Source: Sulfurovum sp. UBA1140 (GTDB taxonomy: Bacteria; Campylobacterota; Campylobacteria; Campylobacterales; Sulfurovaceae). From it: 12,344 nt of DNA. The notes beneath the pieces are model-generated. The model was not told the origin of the DNA and did not search any database. It saw only the letters and a list, made by a program, of their open reading frames with translations. Positions 6,825 to 12,344 of the stretch are shown here, one piece after another. Position numbers and translations under genes: made by a program. Each line of letters begins with the position of its first letter. The first letter of the stretch is position 1. The DNA is taken from positions 1 to 12,344 of the forward strand of contig DCAF01000017.1 of assembly GCA_002311915.1 (NCBI GenBank), in the 5' to 3' direction.

Positions 6825-6953
6825 TGCTCTAGCTGTAACTATAACTAATTATAAAAAATAGTTATAGTCAGGCAACCCTGTAATTAGAGCTATGTACCGT
6901 GTTATGAATAGCCACTTTTTTGATATTTAAATTCATTATTTATGACACGGTAC
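6825..6953 (+). ncRNA. Candidate structured RNA between mrp and the 86-codon gene
   Basis: On the plus strand this stretch can fold into two parts. The first is a branched structure: an outer stem GCTCTA (6826-6831) with TAGAGC (6885-6890), enclosing a 9-bp perfect stem CTATAACTA/TAGTTATAG (6839-6847/6859-6867) and a 4-bp stem CAGG/CCTG with a CAAC loop (6869-6880). The second is a long hairpin pairing 6894-6911 with 6936-6953: 18 pairs, of which three are G-U and the rest Watson-Crick. I do not recognise it as a known RNA; it lacks the hallmarks of SRP RNA, 6S RNA, tmRNA or a common riboswitch. It may be an independent small RNA, a 3' UTR of mrp, or a leader of the downstream gene. The long hairpin alone could instead be a small palindromic repeat. 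Confidence 0.4.
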
Positions 6954-7031
6954 TTATCTAGAGGTTCTTCTTTTACTCTTTTTTCACCTTATATTAGATA
7001 GAATTCTTTTATTATTATAAAAAGGCTATCC

Positions 7032-7292
7032 ATGCAAACTGTTGAAAAATTAAAAAATTTACTAACCATAGAAATTATCCCCGACTTAGAAGAGGCGATT
7101 GATGAGATGTTCTCGATGATAGAGAAAGCAAAAATGGCATCTATTGCCGATAAAGAAGAGCTTCAAGAGCTTCAAGAGATGCACGCCGAGTGTAAAGATA
7201 TTGTTGTCGAAATCGACGCAGGTGACATGCCTGAAGATGAAGCAGAAGAGATACTTATTGAACTGATGGATGCGAAGACGGTGAGTGAGTAG
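7032..7292 (+). CDS. Hypothetical 86-aa acidic helical protein
   Basis: I do not recognise this protein. It is strongly acidic, rich in Glu, Asp, Ala, Leu and Met, and looks entirely helical; heptad-like spacing of hydrophobic residues suggests a coiled coil or a small helical bundle (about 5-60). It has a single Cys (54) and no signal peptide or membrane segment, so it is probably cytoplasmic. The ATG has AAAGG six bases upstream. No neighbour on the same strand is close: mrp ends 239 nt upstream with the candidate RNA in between, and a possible coding remnant follows 29 nt downstream. The length, good ribosome binding site and protein-like composition support it as a real gene, but no function can be given. 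Confidence 0.65.
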   Translation: MQTVEKLKNLLTIEIIPDLEEAIDEMFSMIEKAKMASIADKEELQELQEMHAECKDIVVEIDAGDMPEDEAEEILIELMDAKTVSE

Positions 7293-7321
7293 AAAGATTA
7301 CTCCTCAAACAATACTTTTAA

Positions 7322-7495
7322 CCCCAATCTGCCTCTTTTATTGCATGGTTTATTGATAACCATAGATACCGTATTCATCATCGTAATTATGAAGAGCATA
7401 AAGAGGGAGTTAAGAGAGTATTTACAAAACTAGGAACCGATGACTTTAGTCTCGTTTTGTTCGGGCGTAAACGCTCCGATTCCAAAGCGTATTAA
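7322..7495 (+). pseudogene. Coding remnant, 3' end of an unidentified lost gene
   Basis: This frame is open from a TAA at 7319-7321 to a TAA at 7493-7495 and contains no ATG or GTG start. Its translation is protein-like, with SFIAWFIDNHRY early, EEHKEGVKRVFTKLG in the middle and DDFSLVLFGRK near the end, and codon choice like the surrounding genes. I cannot name the family. The simplest reading is the C-terminal remnant of a gene whose 5' part was deleted or frameshifted. Its stop codon overlaps the gmhA stop, so the two run tail to tail. A second frame is also partly open here (the read-through frame of the 86-codon gene, to a TAG near 7432), so the reading is not certain. Confidence 0.4.
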
Positions 7496-8055
7496 AACGC
7501 ATCATCCACGGCTTGACACACGATATGCCCTATTAAAATGTGCATCTCTTGAATACGGGGGGTATCATTCGAGGGGATAATTAGATTTATATCACACACC
7601 TCACTCATGGCTCCTCCACTACGACCTGAAAAGCCTATGGTTTTACACCCCAACTCTTTAGCAACCTCTAAAGCCGAGAGAACATTGGCAGAGTTTCCAC
7701 TGGTCGAGATACCAATAAGTAAATCCCCTTCTCTGGCTAGGGCTTCTACTTGTCGGTCAAAAATTCGGTGGTATCCGTAGTCGTTGGCAATCGCTGTTAG
7801 TGCCGAGGTATCGGTGGTAAGAGCAATTCCTGCTAACCCTTTGCGTTCGGTTTTATAGCGTCCTGTTAACTCTGCAGAGATATGTTGTGCATCAGATGCT
7901 GAACCACCATTCCCACATAGCAGAATTTTATTGCCCTTTTGTAGGGTGGTTATAACCATCTGTGAAGCCTCTTCTATTTGGGGTATCATAACCTCTATGG
8001 TTCTATTGATGGTCTCTTTGTGAGCCAACAACTCTTTTTCTATCATGGCTAACAT
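7492..8055 (-). CDS. gmhA: Sedoheptulose 7-phosphate isomerase
   Basis: GmhA converts sedoheptulose 7-phosphate to D-glycero-D-manno-heptose 7-phosphate, the first step toward ADP-heptose for the LPS core and, in some bacteria, capsule or glycans. The 187-aa protein is one SIS domain with the phosphosugar loop CGNGGSASDAQH (47-58), TGRY, STSGNS (117-122), and RIQEMHILIGH (167-177). By alignment to the E. coli enzyme the metal and catalytic residues are H58, E62, Q169 and H177, all present. The ATG at 8055 has AAGGA at six-base spacing and overlaps the end of hldE by seven bases; an internal ATG at 8046 is less well placed. It is the last gene of the operon. Confidence 0.95.
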   Translation of the reverse strand: MLAMIEKELLAHKETINRTIEVMIPQIEEASQMVITTLQKGNKILLCGNGGSASDAQHISAELTGRYKTERKGLAGIALTTDTSALTAIANDYGYHRIFDRQVEALAREGDLLIGISTSGNSANVLSALEVAKELGCKTIGFSGRSGGAMSEVCDINLIIPSNDTPRIQEMHILIGHIVCQAVDDAF

Positions 8056-9482
8056 GGTGTTCCTTTTGAGATTTTTTCTATAAGATTGGTGGTGCTTTTT
8101 CCTGCTACAAAATCAATCAGTCGAACCTCGTTCGCAATATTAGAGCCTATTACCTCTTTCCCCTCGTAATCGGCACCTTTTACCAAAATATGTGGAACAA
8201 TTTTTTTAATGAGTTCGTAGGGGGTATCTTGGGTAAAAGGAACGACATAATCGACACTCTCTAAAGCACCAAGTAGAAACGCTCTATCTTCAAGGTTATT
8301 GATGGGTCTATCTTTACCTTTTAGTCGCCTAATGCTCTCATCACTGTTTAGACCAACAATAAGAATATCTCCTAGCTCTTTGGCTTGTTGTAAATAGGTG
8401 GCATGTCCACGGTGGAGTATATCAAAACAGCCATTGGTAAAGATAATTCTACGTTTTTGCTCTTTAAGGCGTTTGGCAATACGTTCTATTTGGGTAAAAT
8501 CTTTTATTTTACTCTCTGATTGTCCTTTATTTAATGAGTGTTCATACTCTTCTACTTCATTAAGGGTAACGGTGGCAGAACCAACTTTAGCCACCACCAC
8601 GGCTGCTGATTTATTGGCAAATTCACACGCCTCTGTAATGGTCAAATCTGAAGCCAAAGCCACACCCAACGAAGCCAAAACGGTATCCCCTGCACCTGTT
8701 ACGTCGTAGACTTCTCTTGCAACTGTGGGTATTATCTGTAGGGTATCATCCAATAGGGCAATGCCATCTTCACTCAGGGTAATAATAGAGTAGTCAAGTT
8801 CTAAATCGTTTTTAAGCTTGGTGATGGCTTTTTCTAAACTTTTTGTATTGGTTATTGCTATCTGTGTGGCAAGGGTGGCTTCACTTCTATTGGGGGTGAG
8901 TAGGGTGGCTCCAAAATATTTTGAGTAGTCACTCCCTTTGGGATCTACCAAAATAGGCTTATTAAAATCTTTGGCAAGAGCAATAATGTCACGGGTTAGG
9001 GTAGGAGTTAATACCCCTTTTCCATAATCTGAAAGCAGTACAATGTCACAACTGAATAGCTCTTTTTTTAGTGCCTCTAATAGTGCAAATTGCGAGGAGA
9101 GGGTAATGTTTTGGGTGGTCTCATTATCATAACGAATCACCTGTTGATTAGATGCGATAATACGACTTTTTTTGGTGGTTCTTCGCTCCGATTCACTAAT
9201 AACACTGATATGTTGGGCGTTGGTTTGGGCAAGAAGTGTTTGCATCTGCGTAGCATTCTCATCATCTCCTATAACCGAGAAGATAGAGACTTTGGCATCA
9301 AGAGAGTGCAGGTTATTGATAACATTTCCTGCACCCCCCAATAGAAGGCTCTCTTTTTTAACCGAGACCACTTGAACGGGTGCTTCAGGAGAGATTCGTT
9401 CACAAGAACCCCAAATATAATGGTCTATCATCAAATCGCCGATTAGGGCAATGGTTGGTTTTTTATTGCGTATTCTCTCCAT
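8049..9482 (-). CDS. hldE: Bifunctional heptose kinase / heptose 1-phosphate adenylyltransferase
   Basis: HldE phosphorylates D-glycero-D-manno-heptose 7-phosphate at C1 and, after GmhB removes the 7-phosphate, attaches AMP to give ADP-D,D-heptose. Both domains are intact in 477 aa: a ribokinase-like domain (about 8-315) with LIGDLMIDHYIWG (13-25), LGGAGNV (48-54) and the anion-hole motif GAGD (263-266); and a cytidylyltransferase-like domain (about 343-477) with TNGCFDILHRGH (349-360, HxGH class) and GLNSDESIRRLKG. I prefer the ATG at 9482 because TTTAGGA lies eight bases upstream; the ATG at 9491 has no usable ribosome binding site spacing. The gene lies between the epimerase and gmhA. gmhB and hldD, needed to complete the pathway, are not in the window. 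Confidence 0.95.
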   Translation of the reverse strand: MERIRNKKPTIALIGDLMIDHYIWGSCERISPEAPVQVVSVKKESLLLGGAGNVINNLHSLDAKVSIFSVIGDDENATQMQTLLAQTNAQHISVISESERRTTKKSRIIASNQQVIRYDNETTQNITLSSQFALLEALKKELFSCDIVLLSDYGKGVLTPTLTRDIIALAKDFNKPILVDPKGSDYSKYFGATLLTPNRSEATLATQIAITNTKSLEKAITKLKNDLELDYSIITLSEDGIALLDDTLQIIPTVAREVYDVTGAGDTVLASLGVALASDLTITEACEFANKSAAVVVAKVGSATVTLNEVEEYEHSLNKGQSESKIKDFTQIERIAKRLKEQKRRIIFTNGCFDILHRGHATYLQQAKELGDILIVGLNSDESIRRLKGKDRPINNLEDRAFLLGALESVDYVVPFTQDTPYELIKKIVPHILVKGADYEGKEVIGSNIANEVRLIDFVAGKSTTNLIEKISKGTPC

Positions 9483-9508
9483 CTGTACCATCCTAAAAAT
9501 TAATGGTG

Positions 9509-10579
9509 CTATTTTACCTTAAAAAACTCCAAATACCAATCAACAAATCTATCAACTCCCTCTTGAATTGGTGTATCGGGTTTATAGTTTAAATCCTCTA
9601 CAAGGTCAGTTACATCGGCATAGGTAGCAGGAACATCTCCTGCTTGAATTGGCATCATATTTTTATCAATGGTTTTACCCAGTTTGTTTTCAATAGCCGT
9701 AATAAAATCCATCAGTTTAACAGGGTTGTTGTTCCCGATATTATAAACTTTATAGGGTGCTGATGAGGTCGAGACTCTGCCTTCTGTACCATTCCATAAG
9801 GCATCTTTTTGCGCAGGGTTGTCAATAACTCGAATTACGCCTTCAACAATATCATCAATATAGGTAAAGTCTCTTAGCATGTCACCATTGTTAAAGAGAT
9901 CAATGGTATTGCCTTCAAGGGCTGCTTTAACAAACAAAAAGAGTGCCATATCAGGTCGTCCCCAAGGGCCGTAAACCGTAAAGAATCTAAGCCCTGTGGT
10001 TGAAATATCATACAAGTGTGAATAGGTATGTGCCATAAGTTCATTGGCTTTTTTACTCGCAGCATAGAGCGAAATAGGGTGGTCAACATTGTGTTCGGTT
10101 GAAAATGGCAACGCTTCATTAAGCCCATAAACCGATGAACTAGAGGCATAAGAGAGATTCTTAACCCCATTATGCCGACACGCTTCTAAAATATTAATAA
10201 ACCCTACAATGTTGCTATCAATATAAGCATTAGGGTTAATAAGGCTATAGCGTACCCCTGCTTGAGCAGCAAGGTTACAGACGGCATCAAACTTTTCATC
10301 TTCAAACAGTTTCATCATGTTTGCTTTGTCTTCTAGGTTGAGTTTAACAAATTTATAGTTGGCATTGGTAGTAGAGGTGATAAGTTCATTATAGGCTATA
10401 TCTGCTCCCTCTTCTAAGGTGTTTATAATGCCATCTCTTTCTAATCTTCCATATTTAACACGAATATCATAATAATCATTAATCGAGTCAAGCCCTACGA
10501 CTTCATCACCTCTTTCGATTAATTTTTGTGCCAAATGCGACCCGATAAACCCTGCTGTTCCTGTTACTAAAATTTTCAT
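9509..10579 (-). CDS. NAD-dependent sugar epimerase, UDP-glucuronate 4-epimerase-like
   Basis: This extended short-chain dehydrogenase probably interconverts UDP-glucuronate and UDP-galacturonate using tightly bound NAD. The 356-aa protein has the Rossmann motif GTAGFIG (7-13), LAAQAGVRYS (103-112), the catalytic ASSSSVYG (145-152) and Y172-x3-K176 in YAASKKANE, and the TVYGPWGRPDMA block (201-212) typical of the UDP-GlcA 4-epimerase group. The phrase LDSINDYYD (30-38) also fits that group and not HldD, the ADP-heptose epimerase. The ATG is preceded by TGGAG at four bases. It is the first gene of the operon, 26 nt before hldE, and has a good promoter. The exact substrate is inferred from family; other UDP-hexose or hexuronate epimerisation is possible. 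Confidence 0.85.
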   Translation of the reverse strand: MKILVTGTAGFIGSHLAQKLIERGDEVVGLDSINDYYDIRVKYGRLERDGIINTLEEGADIAYNELITSTTNANYKFVKLNLEDKANMMKLFEDEKFDAVCNLAAQAGVRYSLINPNAYIDSNIVGFINILEACRHNGVKNLSYASSSSVYGLNEALPFSTEHNVDHPISLYAASKKANELMAHTYSHLYDISTTGLRFFTVYGPWGRPDMALFLFVKAALEGNTIDLFNNGDMLRDFTYIDDIVEGVIRVIDNPAQKDALWNGTEGRVSTSSAPYKVYNIGNNNPVKLMDFITAIENKLGKTIDKNMMPIQAGDVPATYADVTDLVEDLNYKPDTPIQEGVDRFVDWYLEFFKVK

Positions 10580-10623
10580 GTTGCTCCAAATAAGATATTT
10601 TTTTTTGTTAAAATTTAATTTGG

Positions 10624-10629
10624 ATTATA
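10624..10629 (-). promoter_or_regulatory. Promoter -10 of the epimerase-hldE-gmhA operon
   Basis: The minus strand reads GGCTATAATCC, a perfect -10 hexamer, giving a start near 10617 and a leader of about 38 nt with the TGGAG ribosome binding site. No -35 is evident, as is common in Campylobacterota. The three genes behind it are closely spaced in one direction. Confidence 0.6.
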
Positions 10630-10753
10630 GCCTATCTCTTATTAATTTTAATATAGATGTGATAGTATAATAGAGACTAATGAGAGAACAATCTAAACAT
10701 CTACAAATAGATACCGTAAAACTGTTTCTATATTAGGCTTTTTGCAAAACTAA

Positions 10754-10778
10754 TTTGGAAATGAAGACTTTTTCCAAA
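10754..10778 (-). terminator. Possible terminator of the OmpR-type regulator gene
   Basis: A perfect 8-bp stem TTTGGAAA/TTTCCAAA with a 9-base loop is followed on the minus strand by TTAGTTTT. It lies about 115 bases past the stop of the regulator gene. The AT-rich stem and the interrupted T-tract make it a weak candidate; the 8-bp stem at 10831-10853 is an alternative. Confidence 0.3.
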
Positions 10779-10800
10779 AATGCAGATTCTACATATCCCC

Positions 10801-10825
10801 GTAGGTCGGTTGCCCTCATCCCGAC
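10801..10825 (+). repeat. REP-like palindromic element with 5' GTAG
   Basis: The element starts with GTAG (10801-10804) followed by an imperfect palindrome: GTCGG (10805-10809) pairs with CCGAC (10821-10825), then one bulged base, a T-T mismatch, and TG/CA around a CCCT loop. A 5' GTAG or GGAG tetranucleotide followed by a bulged palindrome is the defining layout of REP sequences mobilised by RAYT (REP-associated Y1) transposases. It is GC-rich in otherwise AT-rich DNA. Only one copy is in the window and no RAYT gene is present, so the call rests on form. Confidence 0.35.
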
Positions 10826-10892
10826 AAATATTTATAATCAAAAAAATTATAAAAGTGGAGATTCAACGGCAGGGGTGTAGGGTTTGGTTATT

Positions 10893-11591
10893 TTACCTCA
10901 GCCGATACCCAACCCCCCAAACTGAAGCGATATACTCTTTGGTTTCGTTGGGGTCTATTTTCTTTTTGAGTCTTCGTATGGCAACATTGACGGTTTTTTC
11001 ATTAATCTTTTCACCCTCATCTTGCCAGACCTCATCAAGTAAAAAAATGCGTTCTAGGGTTTGGTTTTGGTGTTTGATAAGGGTGTAGAGTAGGTTGAAT
11101 TCTAAGGGGGTTAACTCAATGAGTTGCTTTTCGATGTATACTTCTTGTTTTTGGATATTGATAAGAATGTCTCGATATTTAACTTTGTTATTGGCTTGTA
11201 TGCCTGAACGACGTAAAATGGCTTTGACACGTAATAGTAGTTCCTTGTTGTTAAAGGGTTTGGTGATGTAGTCATCGGCTCCTCGGGTAAAGCCCTCTTC
11301 TATGTCGTCGGGTTTATTTTTAGCAGTGAGGAATATTACGGGGATATTTTCTCCCTCTTCTCGTAGCTGTGCTACAAACTCGCTTCCTTCTACATCAGGG
11401 AGATTACGGTCAACAATCATGAGGGCAGGGGACTCCTCTTCTAAAAACTGTTTTACATTTTCAGTCGAGAGAAAACCTGTAACAGAGTAACCTGCTTTTA
11501 AAAGATGATACTCAATGAGTTCTAATATATCCTCTTCATCTTCGATGATTATTATCTCAATAGCCCTATTGGTTTGGTTACGTTCAATCAT
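10893..11591 (-). CDS. OmpR/PhoB-type response regulator, no kinase alongside
   Basis: This 232-aa DNA-binding response regulator has an intact receiver domain (about 11-128): acidic pair E17/D18, phospho-acceptor D61 in LMIVDRNLPD, T89 and K111 of YITKPF. The winged-helix output domain (about 138-232) has LTPLEFNLL (160-168) and ends TVNVAIRRLKKKI and VWGVGYRLR, typical of PhoB/OmpR. It would bind DNA as a dimer on phosphorylation by a histidine kinase, but none is adjacent: downstream lies the 313-bp gap and upstream a divergent ankyrin gene. The regulated process is unknown. The start is the ATG at 11591; no Shine-Dalgarno precedes it, and a -10-like TATACT ends only six bases upstream, so the mRNA may be leaderless. 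Family is secure; specific orthology is not claimed. Confidence 0.93.
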   Translation of the reverse strand: MIERNQTNRAIEIIIIEDEEDILELIEYHLLKAGYSVTGFLSTENVKQFLEEESPALMIVDRNLPDVEGSEFVAQLREEGENIPVIFLTAKNKPDDIEEGFTRGADDYITKPFNNKELLLRVKAILRRSGIQANNKVKYRDILINIQKQEVYIEKQLIELTPLEFNLLYTLIKHQNQTLERIFLLDEVWQDEGEKINEKTVNVAIRRLKKKIDPNETKEYIASVWGVGYRLR

Positions 11592-11597
11592 AAAAAT

Positions 11598-11603
11598 AGT
11601 ATA
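11598..11603 (-). promoter_or_regulatory. -10-like box placing the transcript start at the ATG
   Basis: TATACT on the minus strand is followed by six bases and then the ATG of the OmpR-type regulator. A transcript starting at the normal distance would begin at or next to the A of the start codon. There is no Shine-Dalgarno that would argue for a longer leader. Confidence 0.4.
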
Positions 11604-11637
11604 TTGGAAAAACTATTAAGAGATACTTGCAAACTTT

Positions 11638-11643
11638 TATGAT
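11638..11643 (+). promoter_or_regulatory. Possible -10 of the ankyrin-repeat gene
   Basis: TATGAT (five of six consensus bases) would give a start near 11650 and a leader of about 33 nt containing AAGG. An overlapping TATACA five bases further is an alternative. The divergent regulator promoter is within about 40 bases, so the two may share control. Confidence 0.35.
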
Positions 11644-11682
11644 ATACATTAAATGAATAAATAGAATAAAAAGGTAGCCCCT

Positions 11683-12300
11683 ATGGAAGAACTGTTGACT
11701 GCTATTGAACACGATAGCCTTGTAAAAATAAAAGCTCTTTGTCAGAGTGGTCTTGACCTGACAACCCCTATTTTAATGGGTCAAGAGTATGAGTTAGAAG
11801 ACCCCGATGAGACCACCATACTGTTTTATGCCATAAGAAGTCATGCGTCGATTGAGGCGTTAGAGATTCTGTTAGAGTATGGTGTTAAGATTACAGAGAT
11901 TGATGCAGATGGCTTAAGTGCGATGGATATTGCCATTAAGTTTAAACGTGAAGATGTGATTCAATTTTGTATTAAGCAGGGTATAAATGTAAATGAGACC
12001 CATCGTGATAGTGGCATTACGCCTATTCTATTGGCAGCGTGTTTTAACAATGTTTCTATTGTTGAGTTGTTGCTTAAGCATGGTGCTGATATTAACTCAA
12101 AAGATAGAGCAGGTTTAAGTACCAAAGATTATGCTAAAAAGTTGGGACAGAAAAAGATGTTAAACTTTTTAGAAGAGAAAGGAGCTAAATTTAACTTGTA
12201 TCGAGAGGCACCTGTTAAAGAGAAACAAGAGGTTCCAGAGAAGTTTGATATGAAAAATCGAAAAGAGCCAACCGAAGAGATGGGATTTGACTCAATCTAA
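11683..12300 (+). CDS. Ankyrin-repeat protein
   Basis: The 205-aa protein consists mainly of ankyrin repeats, which act as protein-binding scaffolds. After an N-terminal degenerate unit (1-40) there are about four repeats: 43-74 (ETTILFYAIR...EILLEYGVKI), 77-107, 110-141 (GITPILLAACFNNVSIVELLLKHGADIN, the best match) and 143-172. The tail (173-205) is charged, Lys/Glu/Pro-rich and probably disordered. There is no signal peptide or membrane segment, so it is predicted to be cytoplasmic. The ATG at 11683 has AAGG eight bases upstream. It is transcribed away from the response regulator gene. The partner is unknown. The 44 bases after its stop are T-rich and hold nothing I can name. Confidence 0.88.
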   Translation: MEELLTAIEHDSLVKIKALCQSGLDLTTPILMGQEYELEDPDETTILFYAIRSHASIEALEILLEYGVKITEIDADGLSAMDIAIKFKREDVIQFCIKQGINVNETHRDSGITPILLAACFNNVSIVELLLKHGADINSKDRAGLSTKDYAKKLGQKKMLNFLEEKGAKFNLYREAPVKEKQEVPEKFDMKNRKEPTEEMGFDSI

Positions 12301-12344
12301 AACTTTTTTTAACATTTACATTTTTTATACATCTTTTTGTACTA

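Larger units (their letters stand above)
10580..10892. other. 313-bp intergenic region with promoter and several inverted repeats
   Basis: No gene is convincing here. Reading left to right it holds the epimerase promoter (10624-10629), a plus-strand TATAAT at 10666-10671 leading only to an 18-codon frame, a small hairpin ATCTA/TAGAT around 10700-10712, the palindrome TTTTGCAAAA near 10740, an 8-bp perfect stem (10754-10778), a REP-like element (10801-10825), and a second 8-bp perfect stem TTTATAAT/ATTATAAA (10831-10853). The density of inverted repeats is high for this window and suggests inserted or repeated DNA. Confidence 0.5.

Noticed and set aside
7461..7490. GGGCG/CGCTC hairpin as a terminator or tRNA-like fragment
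   Set aside because: The stem is only 5 bp with one wobble, no T-run follows, and no tRNA arms surround it.
10681..10737. 18-codon plus-strand frame behind a TATAAT box
   Set aside because: No ribosome binding site and no recognisable sequence; too short to support as a gene.
10780..11088. 102-codon plus-strand frame over the intergenic region and the end of the response regulator
   Set aside because: Most of it is antisense to the well-supported regulator gene and the translation is not protein-like.
1..12344. CRISPR array, tRNA or rRNA genes, intact insertion sequence
   Set aside because: No regularly spaced repeats, tRNA cloverleaf, rRNA sequence or transposase was found on reading both strands.

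Overview
The window looks like chromosomal DNA from a Campylobacterota (former Epsilonproteobacteria) genome. The clearest marker is the minus-strand order ispDF, then a CemR/HP1021-type atypical response regulator, then an ATP-sulfurylase-family gene, then pgpA. From memory this matches Campylobacter jejuni Cj1607-Cj1610 (mrp is Cj1606c) and Helicobacter pylori HP1020-HP1021. Other clues agree: fused IspDF, a short ThiC with a CxxCxxxxC tail, AT-rich intergenic DNA, and TATAAT-type -10 boxes without a clear -35. A free-living, Sulfurovum-like member is my guess; the species cannot be fixed from the sequence.

Layout. Positions 110-3991 (minus) form a tightly packed operon: ispDF (isoprenoid precursors), cemR (regulator), a sat-like gene, pgpA (phosphatidylglycerol synthesis) and a 69-codon hypothetical gene. 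The junctions are ATGA (4 nt), a 23-nt overlap, a 10-nt gap, and TAATG. The operon promoter near 4022-4027 is bracketed by two matches or near matches to the published HP1021/CemR box, so autoregulation is possible. Divergently, thiC (4168-5538) and mrp (5680-6792) run on the plus strand: an Fe-S enzyme of thiamine synthesis followed by an Fe-S carrier.

Positions 6793-7495 are the least explained part. They hold a candidate structured RNA behind a TATAAT box (about 6825-6953, including an 18-bp hairpin), an 86-codon acidic helical protein of unknown function, and an open frame without a start codon that looks like the 3' end of a lost gene and ends tail to tail with gmhA.

Positions 7492-10579 (minus) are a surface-polysaccharide operon: a UDP-glucuronate 4-epimerase-like SDR, bifunctional hldE and gmhA. 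GmhA and HldE supply most of the ADP-heptose pathway; the epimerase supplies a different sugar nucleotide. Upstream, a 313-bp gap (10580-10892) contains the operon promoter, several inverted repeats and a REP-like palindrome with a 5' GTAG. It is followed by an orphan OmpR/PhoB-type response regulator (10893-11591), possibly leaderless, and a divergent ankyrin-repeat protein (11683-12300).

I did not find an unmistakable new multigene system. The best candidates for novelty are the sat-like protein with most catalytic residues replaced, the CemR protein that looks like a decayed NtrC-type activator, the candidate RNA after mrp, and the REP-like element.
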